Source: JASHPR01 sp963833885
Lineage (GTDB): Bacteria > Actinomycetota > Actinomycetes > Streptosporangiales > Streptosporangiaceae
Length of the DNA stretch: 64,000 bases
Assembly: GCA_963833885.1 (NCBI GenBank)
Contig: CAWHZU010000001.1
Span: forward strand, 124,001 to 188,000
Direction: 5' to 3'
In this document: positions 24,459 to 31,993 of the stretch, piece by piece
Layout of the letters: each line of letters begins with the position of its first letter
How positions within the stretch are numbered: position 1 is the stretch's first letter
Translations under genes and position numbers: made by a program
The notes under the pieces: generated by a model
Told to the model about the DNA's origin: nothing
Seen by the model: only the letters and a program-made list of their open reading frames with translations
Database searches by the model: none

Positions 24459-24689
24459 TCAGCCGCGCTGCGCCGGGCCGGCGGTCGCCAGCAGGTGCAG
24501 CCCCGCCTCGACCAGCGCATAACCGACCTGGCGCCGCATCCGCGGCAAGCGATGGCCGGTCGGGGCCATCGGCGATGCCAAGCGGCGAGCGCGACCATTG
24601 TGCTGGGAGCCACCTCCGTGCCGGGCGGCGTCGTGCCGTATCTCCCGGCAGCGCGAGTCGGCCATGGCATGGAGCATCCAGGGGTTCAT
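24459..24689 (-). CDS. Small MNPWML-type protein coupled to the ArsR gene
   Basis: 76 aa, basic. It begins MNPWMLHAMADSRCREIR and ends with a helix (RRQVGYALVEAGLHLLATAG). The architecture, an N-terminal helical segment, basic disordered middle and amphipathic C-terminal helix, recurs in small actinobacterial proteins next to ArsR-like regulators. Its ATG overlaps the ArsR stop (ATGA), so it is co-translated. The function is unknown; the C-terminal helix could associate with membrane. Confidence 0.65.
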   Translation of the reverse strand: MNPWMLHAMADSRCREIRHDAARHGGGSQHNGRARRLASPMAPTGHRLPRMRRQVGYALVEAGLHLLATAGPAQRG

Positions 24690-25378
24690 GACGCGCTCCG
24701 AGGGGTGTCGGTGGGCGGGGTGCGGGTGGCTGGGGTGTCCGGGGGTGGAGTGCTGGCCGGCGGGCTGAGCGGGTAGGAGAACGTGACCATTTCCACCGGC
24801 ACTGAACCCGGCGGCCGCTTGGACGGGTCGCCGTCCCGCTCCTGAACGAGCGGGCGAAGCAGTTCACTCAGCTCCTCGCGGAGATGTTCCAGCTCTTCGG
24901 CGGTCAGGTACAGCACGACTTCCGACTCCCCCGCGGCCTTCCGCCACTCACTGGGGTAGGCGGCCTTCGTCTCCTGCCACGTCCGGTACCTGTCGCGCTG
25001 GCGCTCGAGGAATATGGCCGTCAGCACGTCCGCCGCTAGCTCGGCCTCCGGGTCGTCGTGACCTCTGATCGCGATGTCGAGTGTCGTCATCCGCCACGGC
25101 CGTGCCCGGCCCTTGCCGCCGCCCGCCTCCTCCACGAACCCGTACTTCGCGAGCTGGCGCAGGTGGAACGAGCACGTGGTCGGTGACTCGCCGATGCGCT
25201 CGCCGACCTCGGTGGCGGTCATCGGGCCCTCGACGCCTAGCACCTCGAGGAGGGCTATGCGCACGGGGTGTGAGAGCGCCCGCATCGTCTGCGCGTCGCT
25301 GATCTGCCGCCTCGCCGGCCCGCTCCGCTTCGTGGTCGGCTGGCCCGCTTCAGGGTCCGCAGGATCGTCGAGATTCAT
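24686..25378 (-). CDS. ArsR-family (HTH_20) transcriptional regulator
   Basis: 230 aa. The N-terminal wHTH (about residues 25-105) reads TMRALSHPVRIALLEVLGVE, then TATEVGERIGESPTTCSFHLRQLAKYGFV, followed by the wing. A helical C-terminal domain of about 80 residues and a Pro/Thr tail follow. No Cys metal site of the ArsR/SmtB type is seen, so the signal is probably not a metal. First gene of the operon ArsR, small protein, AlkZ-like, tudor-like; two palindromes overlapping its own promoter point to autoregulation. Confidence 0.9.
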   Translation of the reverse strand: MNLDDPADPEAGQPTTKRSGPARRQISDAQTMRALSHPVRIALLEVLGVEGPMTATEVGERIGESPTTCSFHLRQLAKYGFVEEAGGGKGRARPWRMTTLDIAIRGHDDPEAELAADVLTAIFLERQRDRYRTWQETKAAYPSEWRKAAGESEVVLYLTAEELEHLREELSELLRPLVQERDGDPSKRPPGSVPVEMVTFSYPLSPPASTPPPDTPATRTPPTDTPRSAS

Positions 25379-25384
25379 ATCTCG

Positions 25385-25425
25385 ATAGTCAGCTCTCGAG
25401 AGAGAATTGTCAAGAGAGAACTCTC
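25385..25425 (-). promoter_or_regulatory. ArsR promoter with two operator palindromes, leaderless start
   Basis: On the minus strand TTGACA (25413-25408) and GACTAT (25390-25385) are separated by exactly 17 bp. The -10 box ends seven bases before the ATG at 25378, so the transcript probably starts at the start codon. A perfect palindrome CTCTCGAGAG (25393-25402) lies in the spacer and GAGAG-AA-CTCTC (25414-25425) lies just upstream of the -35 box; their centres are 22 bp (two helix turns) apart. Confidence 0.7.
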
Positions 25426-25430
25426 GAAGA

Positions 25431-25474
25431 CCTTGATCTGGCCGTGCAGGGGCCTCGATCTGGCCGTGCAGGGC
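25431..25474 (+). repeat. 22-bp tandem repeat upstream of the ArsR promoter
   Basis: Copies 25431-25452 and 25453-25474 agree at 20 of 22 bases. They directly follow the ArsR operator region and lie outside any supported gene. Confidence 0.75.
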
Positions 25475-25718
25475 GGTGTCACATTAGCGGTTCAGGAACG
25501 TCCTACTGCCACCGGACATTTCCGAACCAATGAGGTCGGCACGGCTTGAATTGTTGCTGGTGGGGTTCGAGGGGGCGCCGGGTTACGCTCGCAGGCCGGG
25601 GAAGGGTCGCCGCAGCCCAGGTTGCCTCGCCGAGCCACGGCGGCGCGCAGGTCGGCGAACGTCGCGGCGTCGCGTTCCCGGCCGGCGTCGATCCGGCCGG
25701 GGCCCGTTCGTGCAGCAG
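25475..25718. other. Intergenic stretch before the YciI-like gene
   Basis: Together with the ArsR control region this forms a gap of about 340 bp. The reading frames here encode Arg/Gly/Pro-rich sequence without recognisable features. I see no RNA gene. Confidence 0.4.
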
Positions 25719-26117
25719 ATGACGGGGCCGGCCAGGCGCCGGAATCGCGGTTACGAGGAGGATCTACCGACGACGTACTACCTGCTCAGCGTGTACCAGC
25801 CGGACGGGCCGATCCCGGCTCCGGACCGGATGCAGAAGATCATGGAGGATGTCGAGGCGCTGAACCAGGAGATCAGGGCGGCCGGCGCCTGGGTCTTCGC
25901 GGGCGGGCTGCAGCCGCCGGACACGGCACGGGTGCTCCGCGGGGCCGACGCCGAGGTGCTGACCACCGACGGCCCCTACACCGAGGGCAAGGAGCACCTC
26001 GGCGGGTTCACGATCGTCGACGCGCCCGATCTCGACGCCGCGCTCGGCTGGGGCGCCAGGCTCACCCGGGCGACGGGTCTGCCGATCGAGGTCCGCCCGT
26101 TCGGCCAGCTCGGCTGA
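25719..26117 (+). CDS. YciI-family (DGPF) protein
   Basis: 132 aa from the ATG at 25719. The domain itself runs from TYYLLSVYQPDGPIPAPDRM to the end and contains the LTTDGPYTEGKEHLGGF motif of the YCII/DGPF family. The family has a ferredoxin-like fold; members act as small enzymes or as partners of ECF sigma factors. A strong GAGGAGG at 25757-25763 lies inside the chosen frame, right before the domain, but no ATG/GTG/TTG follows it at the usual distance. The true start is therefore uncertain. Confidence 0.8.
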   Translation: MTGPARRRNRGYEEDLPTTYYLLSVYQPDGPIPAPDRMQKIMEDVEALNQEIRAAGAWVFAGGLQPPDTARVLRGADAEVLTTDGPYTEGKEHLGGFTIVDAPDLDAALGWGARLTRATGLPIEVRPFGQLG

Positions 26118-26211
26118 GCCGGTACTCCGCGACGCCGGGCCCTGGCCCGGGCACAATTGACCTCAGCGGCAGCCGCGAGGGCGCGCGCCGCGGGACAGGG
26201 AGGGGCGGCCG

Positions 26212-27018
26212 ATGCCGACCGTGCAGGCGAATGGTATTGAGATCTACTACGAGGTGCAGGGCGAGGGCGAGCCCATGGTGCTCATCCCGTACCTCGCCGC
26301 CGACCAGGCATGCTACGCGTTCCAGGTGGCCGACTACGCGAAGCAGTTCACGTGCTACAGCGTGGACCTGCGCGGGGCCGGCCTGTCCGGCAAGCCGGAG
26401 GGAACGTACACGACCGAGCTGTTCGCCGACGACGTGGCCGCGTTCATGCAGGCGGCCGGCATCGGCCAGGCCCATATCTTCGGGCTGTCGCTTGGCGCGG
26501 CGGCCGGCATGTGGCTGGCGGCCAAGTACCCGGAGCTGGTGAAGACGCTGTCCCTGCACAGCGCGTGGGACCGCACCGACCCGTTCCTGCGCGCGGTCGT
26601 CGAGACCTGGCAGATCATGGCCCAGGGCCTGGGCAGCGTGAGTGAGATGGTGATCAGGGGCATCTTCCCCTGGTGCTTCACGCCCGAGACGTACGCGGCC
26701 AGGCCCGAGTACATCGACTCGCTCGCCGACTTCGTGCGCAGCCGCCCGATGCCCCCCGTCGACGCGCTCCTGCGCCAGTCGGGGGCGGTGCTGGCGCACG
26801 ACGCACAACCGGTGCTCGGCTCGATCCAGGCGCCGACGCTGATCACGTTCGGCCGGCATGACATCGTCTGCTCGACCCGGTTCGCCGACCCGATCACCGA
26901 CGCTATAGCGGGCAGCGAGGTCTTGGTGTTCGAGGACTGCGCGCACGCTCCGATCTACGAGAACGTCGAGGAGTTCAACAAGCGGACGCTGGCGTTCCTG
27001 AACCGCCACTCGGCGTAG
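26212..27018 (+). CDS. Alpha/beta-fold hydrolase
   Basis: 268 aa. The catalytic triad is visible: Ser in FGLSLGAAAG (about residue 95), Asp in TFGRHDIVCS (about 215) and His in EDCAHAPIYEN (about 243). The oxyanion region is VLIPYLAADQ. The cap region is small and Trp-rich. The substrate is unknown; related proteins hydrolyse esters, lactones or C-C bonds. It ends 7 bp before the AlkZ-like paralogue, so the two are probably cotranscribed. Confidence 0.92.
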   Translation: MPTVQANGIEIYYEVQGEGEPMVLIPYLAADQACYAFQVADYAKQFTCYSVDLRGAGLSGKPEGTYTTELFADDVAAFMQAAGIGQAHIFGLSLGAAAGMWLAAKYPELVKTLSLHSAWDRTDPFLRAVVETWQIMAQGLGSVSEMVIRGIFPWCFTPETYAARPEYIDSLADFVRSRPMPPVDALLRQSGAVLAHDAQPVLGSIQAPTLITFGRHDIVCSTRFADPITDAIAGSEVLVFEDCAHAPIYENVEEFNKRTLAFLNRHSA

Positions 27019-27025
27019 CGGCTGG

Positions 27026-28156
27026 ATGCCGGATACGCTGACCGCGCGTGCGCTGAACCGCGCCCTGCTCGACCGGCAGCTGCTGCTGCGCCGGGAACCG
27101 CTGCCCGGCGCCACCGGCCCGCGCGCCGACCGGGTGATCGAGACCGTCGAGCACCTGGTCGGGCTGCAGGCACAGGCTCCGTTCCCGCCGTATTACGGGC
27201 TGTGGTCCCGGCTGGACGGCTTCCTGCCGGGCGATCTGTCCAGCCTGATCCTGGAACGACGGGTGGTCCGCATCGGGCTGATGCGCGGGACCATTCACCT
27301 CGTCTCAGCCGACGATTGCCTGCGCCTGCGTCCAGTGCTGCAGCCCGTGCTGGAACGGGGCCTGCGGGCGAACTTCGGCCGCCAGCTCACCGGCGTGGAC
27401 CGCGCGGCGCTCGCCGCGGCAGGCCGGGTTCTCGTCGAAGACCGGCCGATGACGTTCAGCGAACTCGGTGCCGCGCTGTCGCCGCAGTGGCCGGGGCACC
27501 CGGCCGCGGCGCTCGCCCAGTGCGTCCGCGGGTTGGTGCCGCTCGTTCAGGTACCGCCCCGGGCCGTGTGGGGCGAAGCGGGCCGGGCGGCGCACACCTC
27601 GGCAGAGGCGTGGCTCGGCAGGCCGCTGGCGGCGTCCGCGTCGCCGGATCAGGTGGTGCTGAGGTACCTGGCGGCGTTCGGCCCGGCCACGGTGGCGGAC
27701 GCGCAAGCCTGGTCCGGCCTGACCGGGCTGCGGGAGGTCGTGGGCCGCCTGGAACCATGGCTGCGCACGTTCCGCGACGAGCAGGGCCGGGAGCTGTTCG
27801 ACCTGCCCGACGCGCCTCGGCCGGACCCGGACACGCCCGCCCCGGTGCGCCTGGTCGCCGAGTTCGACAACCTGATCCTCTCGCACGCCGACCGGGCCCG
27901 GGTGATCAGCGAGCCGGACCGGCAGCGGCTCTACAGCAAGAACGGCATCTTTCCCGGCAGCGTGCTGATCGAGGGCTTCGTCCGCGGCATGTGGCGGGTC
28001 ACCACGGCCCGTCGCGCGGCCACTCTGGCGATCGAGTTGTTCGGGGAAGTCGGCCGGCGTGACCGCGACGCGGTTGCGGCCGAGGGCGAGCGCCTGCTCG
28101 AGTTCGCGGCGCCGGGCACCCCGGACGCCGAGCTCCGGTTTGGCCCGATCACGTGA
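27026..28156 (+). CDS. HTH_42 winged-helix protein (AlkZ/YcaQ-like), paralogue
   Basis: 376 aa, alignable along its length with the protein at 23265-24407: RALNRALLDRQLLLRRE, VEHLVGLQAQAPFPPYYGLW (QxQ at about residues 51-53), MRGTIHLVSADD, VPPRAVWGEAGRAAHT and VVLRYLAAFGPATVADAQAW. The same catalytic-type QAQ is retained. It therefore may also be a DNA glycosylase of the AlkZ-like family. It follows an alpha/beta hydrolase, whereas the other copy is in an ArsR operon. Confidence 0.88.
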   Translation: MPDTLTARALNRALLDRQLLLRREPLPGATGPRADRVIETVEHLVGLQAQAPFPPYYGLWSRLDGFLPGDLSSLILERRVVRIGLMRGTIHLVSADDCLRLRPVLQPVLERGLRANFGRQLTGVDRAALAAAGRVLVEDRPMTFSELGAALSPQWPGHPAAALAQCVRGLVPLVQVPPRAVWGEAGRAAHTSAEAWLGRPLAASASPDQVVLRYLAAFGPATVADAQAWSGLTGLREVVGRLEPWLRTFRDEQGRELFDLPDAPRPDPDTPAPVRLVAEFDNLILSHADRARVISEPDRQRLYSKNGIFPGSVLIEGFVRGMWRVTTARRAATLAIELFGEVGRRDRDAVAAEGERLLEFAAPGTPDAELRFGPIT

Positions 28157-28165
28157 GGGGCGTCG

Positions 28166-28190
28166 CGTAACGGCCCCTTGAAGGGTTACG
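28166..28190. terminator. Hairpin between convergent genes
   Basis: CGTAAC (28166-28171) pairs with GTTACG (28185-28190), with an inner CCC/GGG pair. It overlaps the amidohydrolase stop and follows the AlkZ-like stop by 10 bp, so it could end both transcripts. Confidence 0.45.
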
Positions 28191-29394
28191 GCTGCGCGAC
28201 GGCTCCCTGCCCGCGGTCGTAGTCGTATGCGTAGATCTCGCGGCCGTCCTGGTATGCCTGCTCGGCGCGGCTGGTGACGTCCAGCGGGTCGCCGGACCAG
28301 ATCACCAGGTCGGCGTCCTTGCCCGGCTCCAGCGAGCCGATCCGGTCGTCGACGCCGAGGATTCGCGCCGGGTTGATCGTCACCGCGCGGAGCGCGGCCC
28401 CGGCGTCCAGGCCCTCCTTGACGGCGAGGCTGGCCTGGTGGATGAGGAAGTGGATGGGCACCACCGGGTGGTCGGTGGTGATCGCGATCGTGACCCCGGC
28501 CGCGTCGAGCCTGCCGGGGTTGGCCAGCGACCGGTTCCGCAGCTCCACCTTCGACCTGCTGGTGAACAGCGGGCCGATGATGACCGGGATGTCCTCGGCG
28601 GCGATCAGGTCGGCGAGCAGGTGCGCCTCGGTGCCGTGATCGATCACGAGCTGGTAGCCGAACTCGCGGGCGATCCGCATCGCGGTCGCGATGTCATCGG
28701 CGCGGTGGCAGTGCTGGCGCCACGGTATCTCGCGGCGCAGCACCCGGCCGAGTGCCTCGAGCCCCAGGTCCCGGGCCACCGGCTTGCGCTCCGACTCTGG
28801 CTGGCTCTCCGCCGCTGCCAGCTTCGCCAGATAGTTGCCGGCCGCGACGAGCGCCTCCCGGATGACCGCGGCGGTGCCGAGCCTGGTCGACGGGGTCTCG
28901 TGCCGGTCGCCGTAGGTGCGCTTCGGGTTCTCGCCGAGCGCGGACTTCATGCCGGACGGCTCACGCAGCACCATCTGGTCCACGACCCGGCCCCAGCACT
29001 TGATCGCGACGGTCTGGCCGCCGATCGCGTTGCCGGACCCCGGGTTGACGTTCACGGCCAGCACGCCGCCGCCGATCGCGTCGCGGAAGCCCTGGTCGGC
29101 GGGGTTGATGGCGTCGAGCGCGCGCACGTACGCGGTGACCGGCTTGGTCATCTCGTTGCCGTCCCGGCCGGCCCAGCCCTCGGCCTCCTCGACGACGCCG
29201 ACGTGCGCGTGCGCGTCGATGAAGCCGGGCAGCACCCATTTACCTGCCGCGTCGACGGTCTCGGCGCCGGCCGGCACCGCGACGTCCGGTCCGCCGATGG
29301 CGACGATCTTTCCGTCGTCGAGCAGGACCGTTCCGTTCTCGATGGGCTCACTTGTCACCGGGACGACCCGGCCGCCGACGATTGCCGTGCTCAT
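28186..29394 (-). CDS. Amidohydrolase-superfamily metal-dependent hydrolase
   Basis: 402 aa. The metal site is visible as FIDAHAHVG (about residues 58-66), WRQHCHRADD, VIDHGTEAHL and ITTDHPV, the set expected for a cyclic-amidohydrolase/imidazolonepropionase-like barrel. The C-terminal INPARILGVDDRIGSLEPGKDADLVIWSGDP completes the composite beta-sandwich. There is no signal peptide. The substrate is not evident. It is monocistronic, convergent with the AlkZ-like gene and in the same direction as the XRE gene 30 bp upstream. Confidence 0.92.
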   Translation of the reverse strand: MSTAIVGGRVVPVTSEPIENGTVLLDDGKIVAIGGPDVAVPAGAETVDAAGKWVLPGFIDAHAHVGVVEEAEGWAGRDGNEMTKPVTAYVRALDAINPADQGFRDAIGGGVLAVNVNPGSGNAIGGQTVAIKCWGRVVDQMVLREPSGMKSALGENPKRTYGDRHETPSTRLGTAAVIREALVAAGNYLAKLAAAESQPESERKPVARDLGLEALGRVLRREIPWRQHCHRADDIATAMRIAREFGYQLVIDHGTEAHLLADLIAAEDIPVIIGPLFTSRSKVELRNRSLANPGRLDAAGVTIAITTDHPVVPIHFLIHQASLAVKEGLDAGAALRAVTINPARILGVDDRIGSLEPGKDADLVIWSGDPLDVTSRAEQAYQDGREIYAYDYDRGQGAVAQP

Positions 29395-29424
29395 CCGGCT
29401 TACGGTACAGGTGCCCGAATTTCG

Positions 29425-29796
29425 TCAGTCGCGGAGCATGCTGTGGTACACCGCGAGCAGCGCGGCCTTCTGCTCGTCGGCTAGCCGGGCGTCGGCGGTG
29501 ATCGCCAACTCAACGTCCGCCGCGGACGCTTCGCGCTCCCCGGCCAGGTCGCCGGCGGCCGCGTCGAGGAGGCCCGCCTGGGTGAGCAGCGTCTCTGCGG
29601 ACACGTTCAGCGCCCCGGAGATCAGCTTGAGCACGCGAACCGACGGCTGGTGCAGGCCGCGCTCGATCTGGCTCAGGTAGGGGTTGGAGAGCGAGGTCCG
29701 CTCGGCGAGCTGGCGCAGCGACAGGTTGGCGAGCTTGCGCTTGCTGCGGATGAAGGCCCCGAGGTTCTCCATCTGCGCATTCCAGGTTTCGGTCAC
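29425..29796 (-). CDS. XRE-family helix-turn-helix regulator
   Basis: 123 aa from the GTG at 29796, preceded by GAGG. The HTH is NLSLRQLAERTSLSNPYLSQIERGLHQPS (about residues 24-52), followed by a helical region that is Ala/Asp-rich. A longer open frame to 29898 would read through two copies of the motif TAGTAAGCAA and was rejected as promoter DNA. The same motif occurs with one change in the promoter of the gene upstream at 29922-30293, which suggests a shared regulon. Confidence 0.85.
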   Translation of the reverse strand: MTETWNAQMENLGAFIRSKRKLANLSLRQLAERTSLSNPYLSQIERGLHQPSVRVLKLISGALNVSAETLLTQAGLLDAAAGDLAGEREASAADVELAITADARLADEQKAALLAVYHSMLRD

Positions 29797-29836
29797 TGTT
29801 GCCTCGGTAGCTAGGTCCGCCTGTGTCTGCTCAGAA

Positions 29837-29870
29837 TAGTAAGCAAAGACAGTGTCGAGATAGTAAGCAA
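29837..29870. promoter_or_regulatory. Two TAGTAAGCAA repeats upstream of the XRE gene
   Basis: Perfect 10-bp copies at 29837-29846 and 29861-29870, 24 bp apart. A third copy with one change (TATTAAGCAA) lies at 30321-30330 over the -10 region of the next promoter. Candidate binding sites of the XRE regulator. Confidence 0.55.
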
Positions 29871-29921
29871 CCCGTGGCGACCCGGCCGGGCTCGCCACGG
29901 GCTGATGCGGCCGTGCCGCTG

Positions 29922-30293
29922 TTACTTGCTCGAGTCGGCGGACCCGGTCTTCTTGGCCGCCCCGCTCGCCGCGCTGGTCCCGGTCTTGCGCGGAGCCGCG
30001 GTCTTCTTGGCGCTGGTCCCGCTGCTGGAGGGGAGCAGCTGCCCGGTCGTGTGCAGCACGCCCTCGGCGAACTTCCGCTGGTCGGCCAGGACCTTCATGG
30101 CGATGCTGTAAGCGTGTCCCGCCAGTTCCTCCGGCTTCGGCAGCTTGCTGGCGAACGGAAGGTTCAGGTCAGAGAGCGCCGGGGTCATGGTCCGGACGGT
30201 CTTGATCGCCTCGGTGACGGTCTCCTGGCCCTTGCGAACGGTCTTCAGGATCTCGGCCTGCACTTCCTGGCCCACGTTGCGGATATCAGTCAT
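29922..30293 (-). CDS. Helical protein with Lys/Ala-rich tail (HbhA-like)
   Basis: 123 aa. An all-helical first part (VGQEVQAEILKTVRKGQETVTEAI and AYSIAMKVLADQRKFAEGVLH) is followed by a disordered tail rich in Lys, Ala, Ser and Thr (KKTAAPRKT, AAKKTGSAD). This layout recalls mycobacterial heparin-binding haemagglutinin and phasin-like proteins, where the tail binds polyanions; the resemblance is architectural only. Ribosome site AGGAGG directly precedes the ATG. A strong promoter lies 27 bp upstream. Confidence 0.78.
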   Translation of the reverse strand: MTDIRNVGQEVQAEILKTVRKGQETVTEAIKTVRTMTPALSDLNLPFASKLPKPEELAGHAYSIAMKVLADQRKFAEGVLHTTGQLLPSSSGTSAKKTAAPRKTGTSAASGAAKKTGSADSSK

Positions 30294-30319
30294 GGTTCCT
30301 CCTCTTGCTTTCTGCTAAC

Positions 30320-30347
30320 TATATTAAGCAAGCGGGTAGATTTGTCA
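30320..30347 (-). promoter_or_regulatory. Strong sigma-70-type promoter of the HbhA-like gene
   Basis: On the minus strand TTGACA (30347-30342) and TAATAT (30325-30320) are spaced by 16 bp. The -10 box overlaps a TATTAAGCAA motif also found, with one change, before the XRE gene. This is one of the best promoters in the window by consensus match. Confidence 0.7.
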
Positions 30348-30482
30348 AGCAGAGCCTGGCGGGCGGCGTCTGGTGGGCCTCGCCGGGCGGGAGGGGGCAG
30401 CGAGACTGCGCTGGTTCTAAAACGGTAAATTTCATGTGAAAGCAGGTCGGCAAGCTACTTAAACTCGCATCGTGCCCCTTGC

Positions 30483-30542
30483 GATGACAACCTTCGGCCC
30501 GCTTTAGTTGTCATCTAAGTGGCGCCCGCCTCGCTAGATGAC
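30483..30542. promoter_or_regulatory. Three alternating GATGAC elements before the sigma gene
   Basis: GATGACAAC (30483-30491) and GTTGTCATC (30507-30515) form perfect nine-base arms 15 bp apart. The second element also pairs as GTCATCTA (30510-30517) with TAGATGAC (30535-30542). The array ends 44 bp before the sigma gene ATG. It may be a regulator binding site or alternative RNA hairpins. Confidence 0.55.
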
Positions 30543-30586
30543 GTTCAGCCTCCGCCAGGTAACAGGAGCCGGTTGGGAGGTTCTCC

Positions 30587-31993
30587 ATGTCGGTAGACCA
30601 CGGCGGGTCCACCGAGGAACAGCGTGCCGAAGCGCCGCGCGACTCCGGCCGGCACGTGTTCGCGCACCTGTATGAGTCGTATGCCGCCTCCCTGTTTGAC
30701 TACTGTGACGGCTTGCTCCTGGACACGCTCACCGCAGTGGACGCGGTGCAGGACAGCCTGGTCGCCGCGGACGCGCAGGTTGGCAGCGCGCCCGGGCCCG
30801 AAGGGCTCCGGCTTGCGCTCTACTCGGCAGCCCGCCAGGAGTGCCTGAGCCAGCTCGGCGGCGGGCGGACCAAGCTCAGCGGCCGCGCGGAGACGACCAC
30901 GCTCGACGATCTCGGTGCGGCCATCCCGGATTACGAGGTTGCCGGGCCCACCGGGGAGACGGTGCTGATCCTGCGCGCCGCCCTGGACCGGCTGTCCGAA
31001 CGCGACCGCGAGGTACTCAACCTGACGTTCCGGCACCGGCTCAACGAGGCGGACCTGGCGGCCGTGATCGGCGTCCCGCCCCGCCGGGCGCGGGCGCTGC
31101 TGTCCGAGGCGAGCCTCAACTTCGATCACTCGGCGCCGGTCGTCGCGGTCCTCCGCGCGGCCGTCCGCGAGGGCCGGGCCCGGTGCCCGGAGCTCACCGA
31201 CATGCTCAAAGGGCGGGACCTGGCCACGTTCCCGCTGACGCCGCAGTTCGCCGGCAAGCTCGCCCGCCACCTCGAATCCTGCGCCGCCTGCGCGCTCAGC
31301 CGCGGGGACCGGGCGTTCAGCGCCGAGCAGATCAGCGAGATACCGCTCGCGATCCCGCCCGGCAGGCTCCGGCTCCGGATCAGCCGGACCGCGCTTGCTG
31401 TCGGCTCGTACCGCCGCACTATCGCGAGCCGCCCAGACAAGCAGGACAAGCCGCGAAAGGAGGACCAGGGCAACCCGCCGGTCCCGCTGCGGCCGCGTCG
31501 TGGCGGGCCGAAGGTGATGCTGCTCTCCTCGGTGACGCTCGTGGCGCTCGCGGTGCCGACCGCGATTCTGTACCGGATGGCGGCAGACTCGACGCACGCT
31601 CCCCCGGCGGCCGCGGTGAAGACGGTCGCGGCGAGCCCGAGCCCCACGCCCGCGGGCACTACGGCGATCTCGCCGGATGTTGACGGGCCCGCCAGACTGC
31701 AGCGGCACAAGCGCCACCGCGTGAAGCCGCCGCTGCCGGGCGTGCTCACCCCGTCGCGCCTCGGCGAGCTCCCGGTCCCGCTGACCGGGCCGGGCCACGC
31801 GCCGAAGCCGTTAAGCTCCGGGTCTCCTGCGCCTGGCCCGGGGGGCTCCTCGGGACCGCAGCCCTCGTCGCCGCCTACTGCCTCGTCGCCAACCACGTCG
31901 GCGCCTGCGCCCACGCCGACGCCGACCACGCCGGCTCCGACGCCGACGCCCACCCCCACGGCCTCGGCTGCGAGCCCCACGCCTTCGGCCTGA
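30587..31993 (+). CDS. ECF-type sigma factor fused to a membrane-anchored Pro/Thr tail
   Basis: 468 aa, more than twice an ordinary ECF sigma factor. Region 2 is about residues 24-90 (HVFAHLYESYAASLFDYC) and region 4 about residues 125-185 (LDRLSERDREVLNLTFRHRL, then ADLAAVIGVPPRRARALLS). A zinc-finger-like HLESCAAC follows (about residue 228). One membrane helix (VMLLSSVTLVALAVPTAILY, about 310-329) leads to an outer region ending in Ser/Pro/Thr repeats. It therefore joins sigma, anti-sigma-like and sensor parts in one chain. Regulation probably includes the GATGAC array upstream. Confidence 0.85.
   Translation: MSVDHGGSTEEQRAEAPRDSGRHVFAHLYESYAASLFDYCDGLLLDTLTAVDAVQDSLVAADAQVGSAPGPEGLRLALYSAARQECLSQLGGGRTKLSGRAETTTLDDLGAAIPDYEVAGPTGETVLILRAALDRLSERDREVLNLTFRHRLNEADLAAVIGVPPRRARALLSEASLNFDHSAPVVAVLRAAVREGRARCPELTDMLKGRDLATFPLTPQFAGKLARHLESCAACALSRGDRAFSAEQISEIPLAIPPGRLRLRISRTALAVGSYRRTIASRPDKQDKPRKEDQGNPPVPLRPRRGGPKVMLLSSVTLVALAVPTAILYRMAADSTHAPPAAAVKTVAASPSPTPAGTTAISPDVDGPARLQRHKRHRVKPPLPGVLTPSRLGELPVPLTGPGHAPKPLSSGSPAPGPGGSSGPQPSSPPTASSPTTSAPAPTPTPTTPAPTPTPTPTASAASPTPSA

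Noticed and set aside
22799..28172. Shared 14-base sequence TCGCGTAACGGCCC after two gene ends
   Set aside because: Occurs at about 22801 and 28164, with a shorter match inside a coding region near 56403; too short and GC-rich to call an element.
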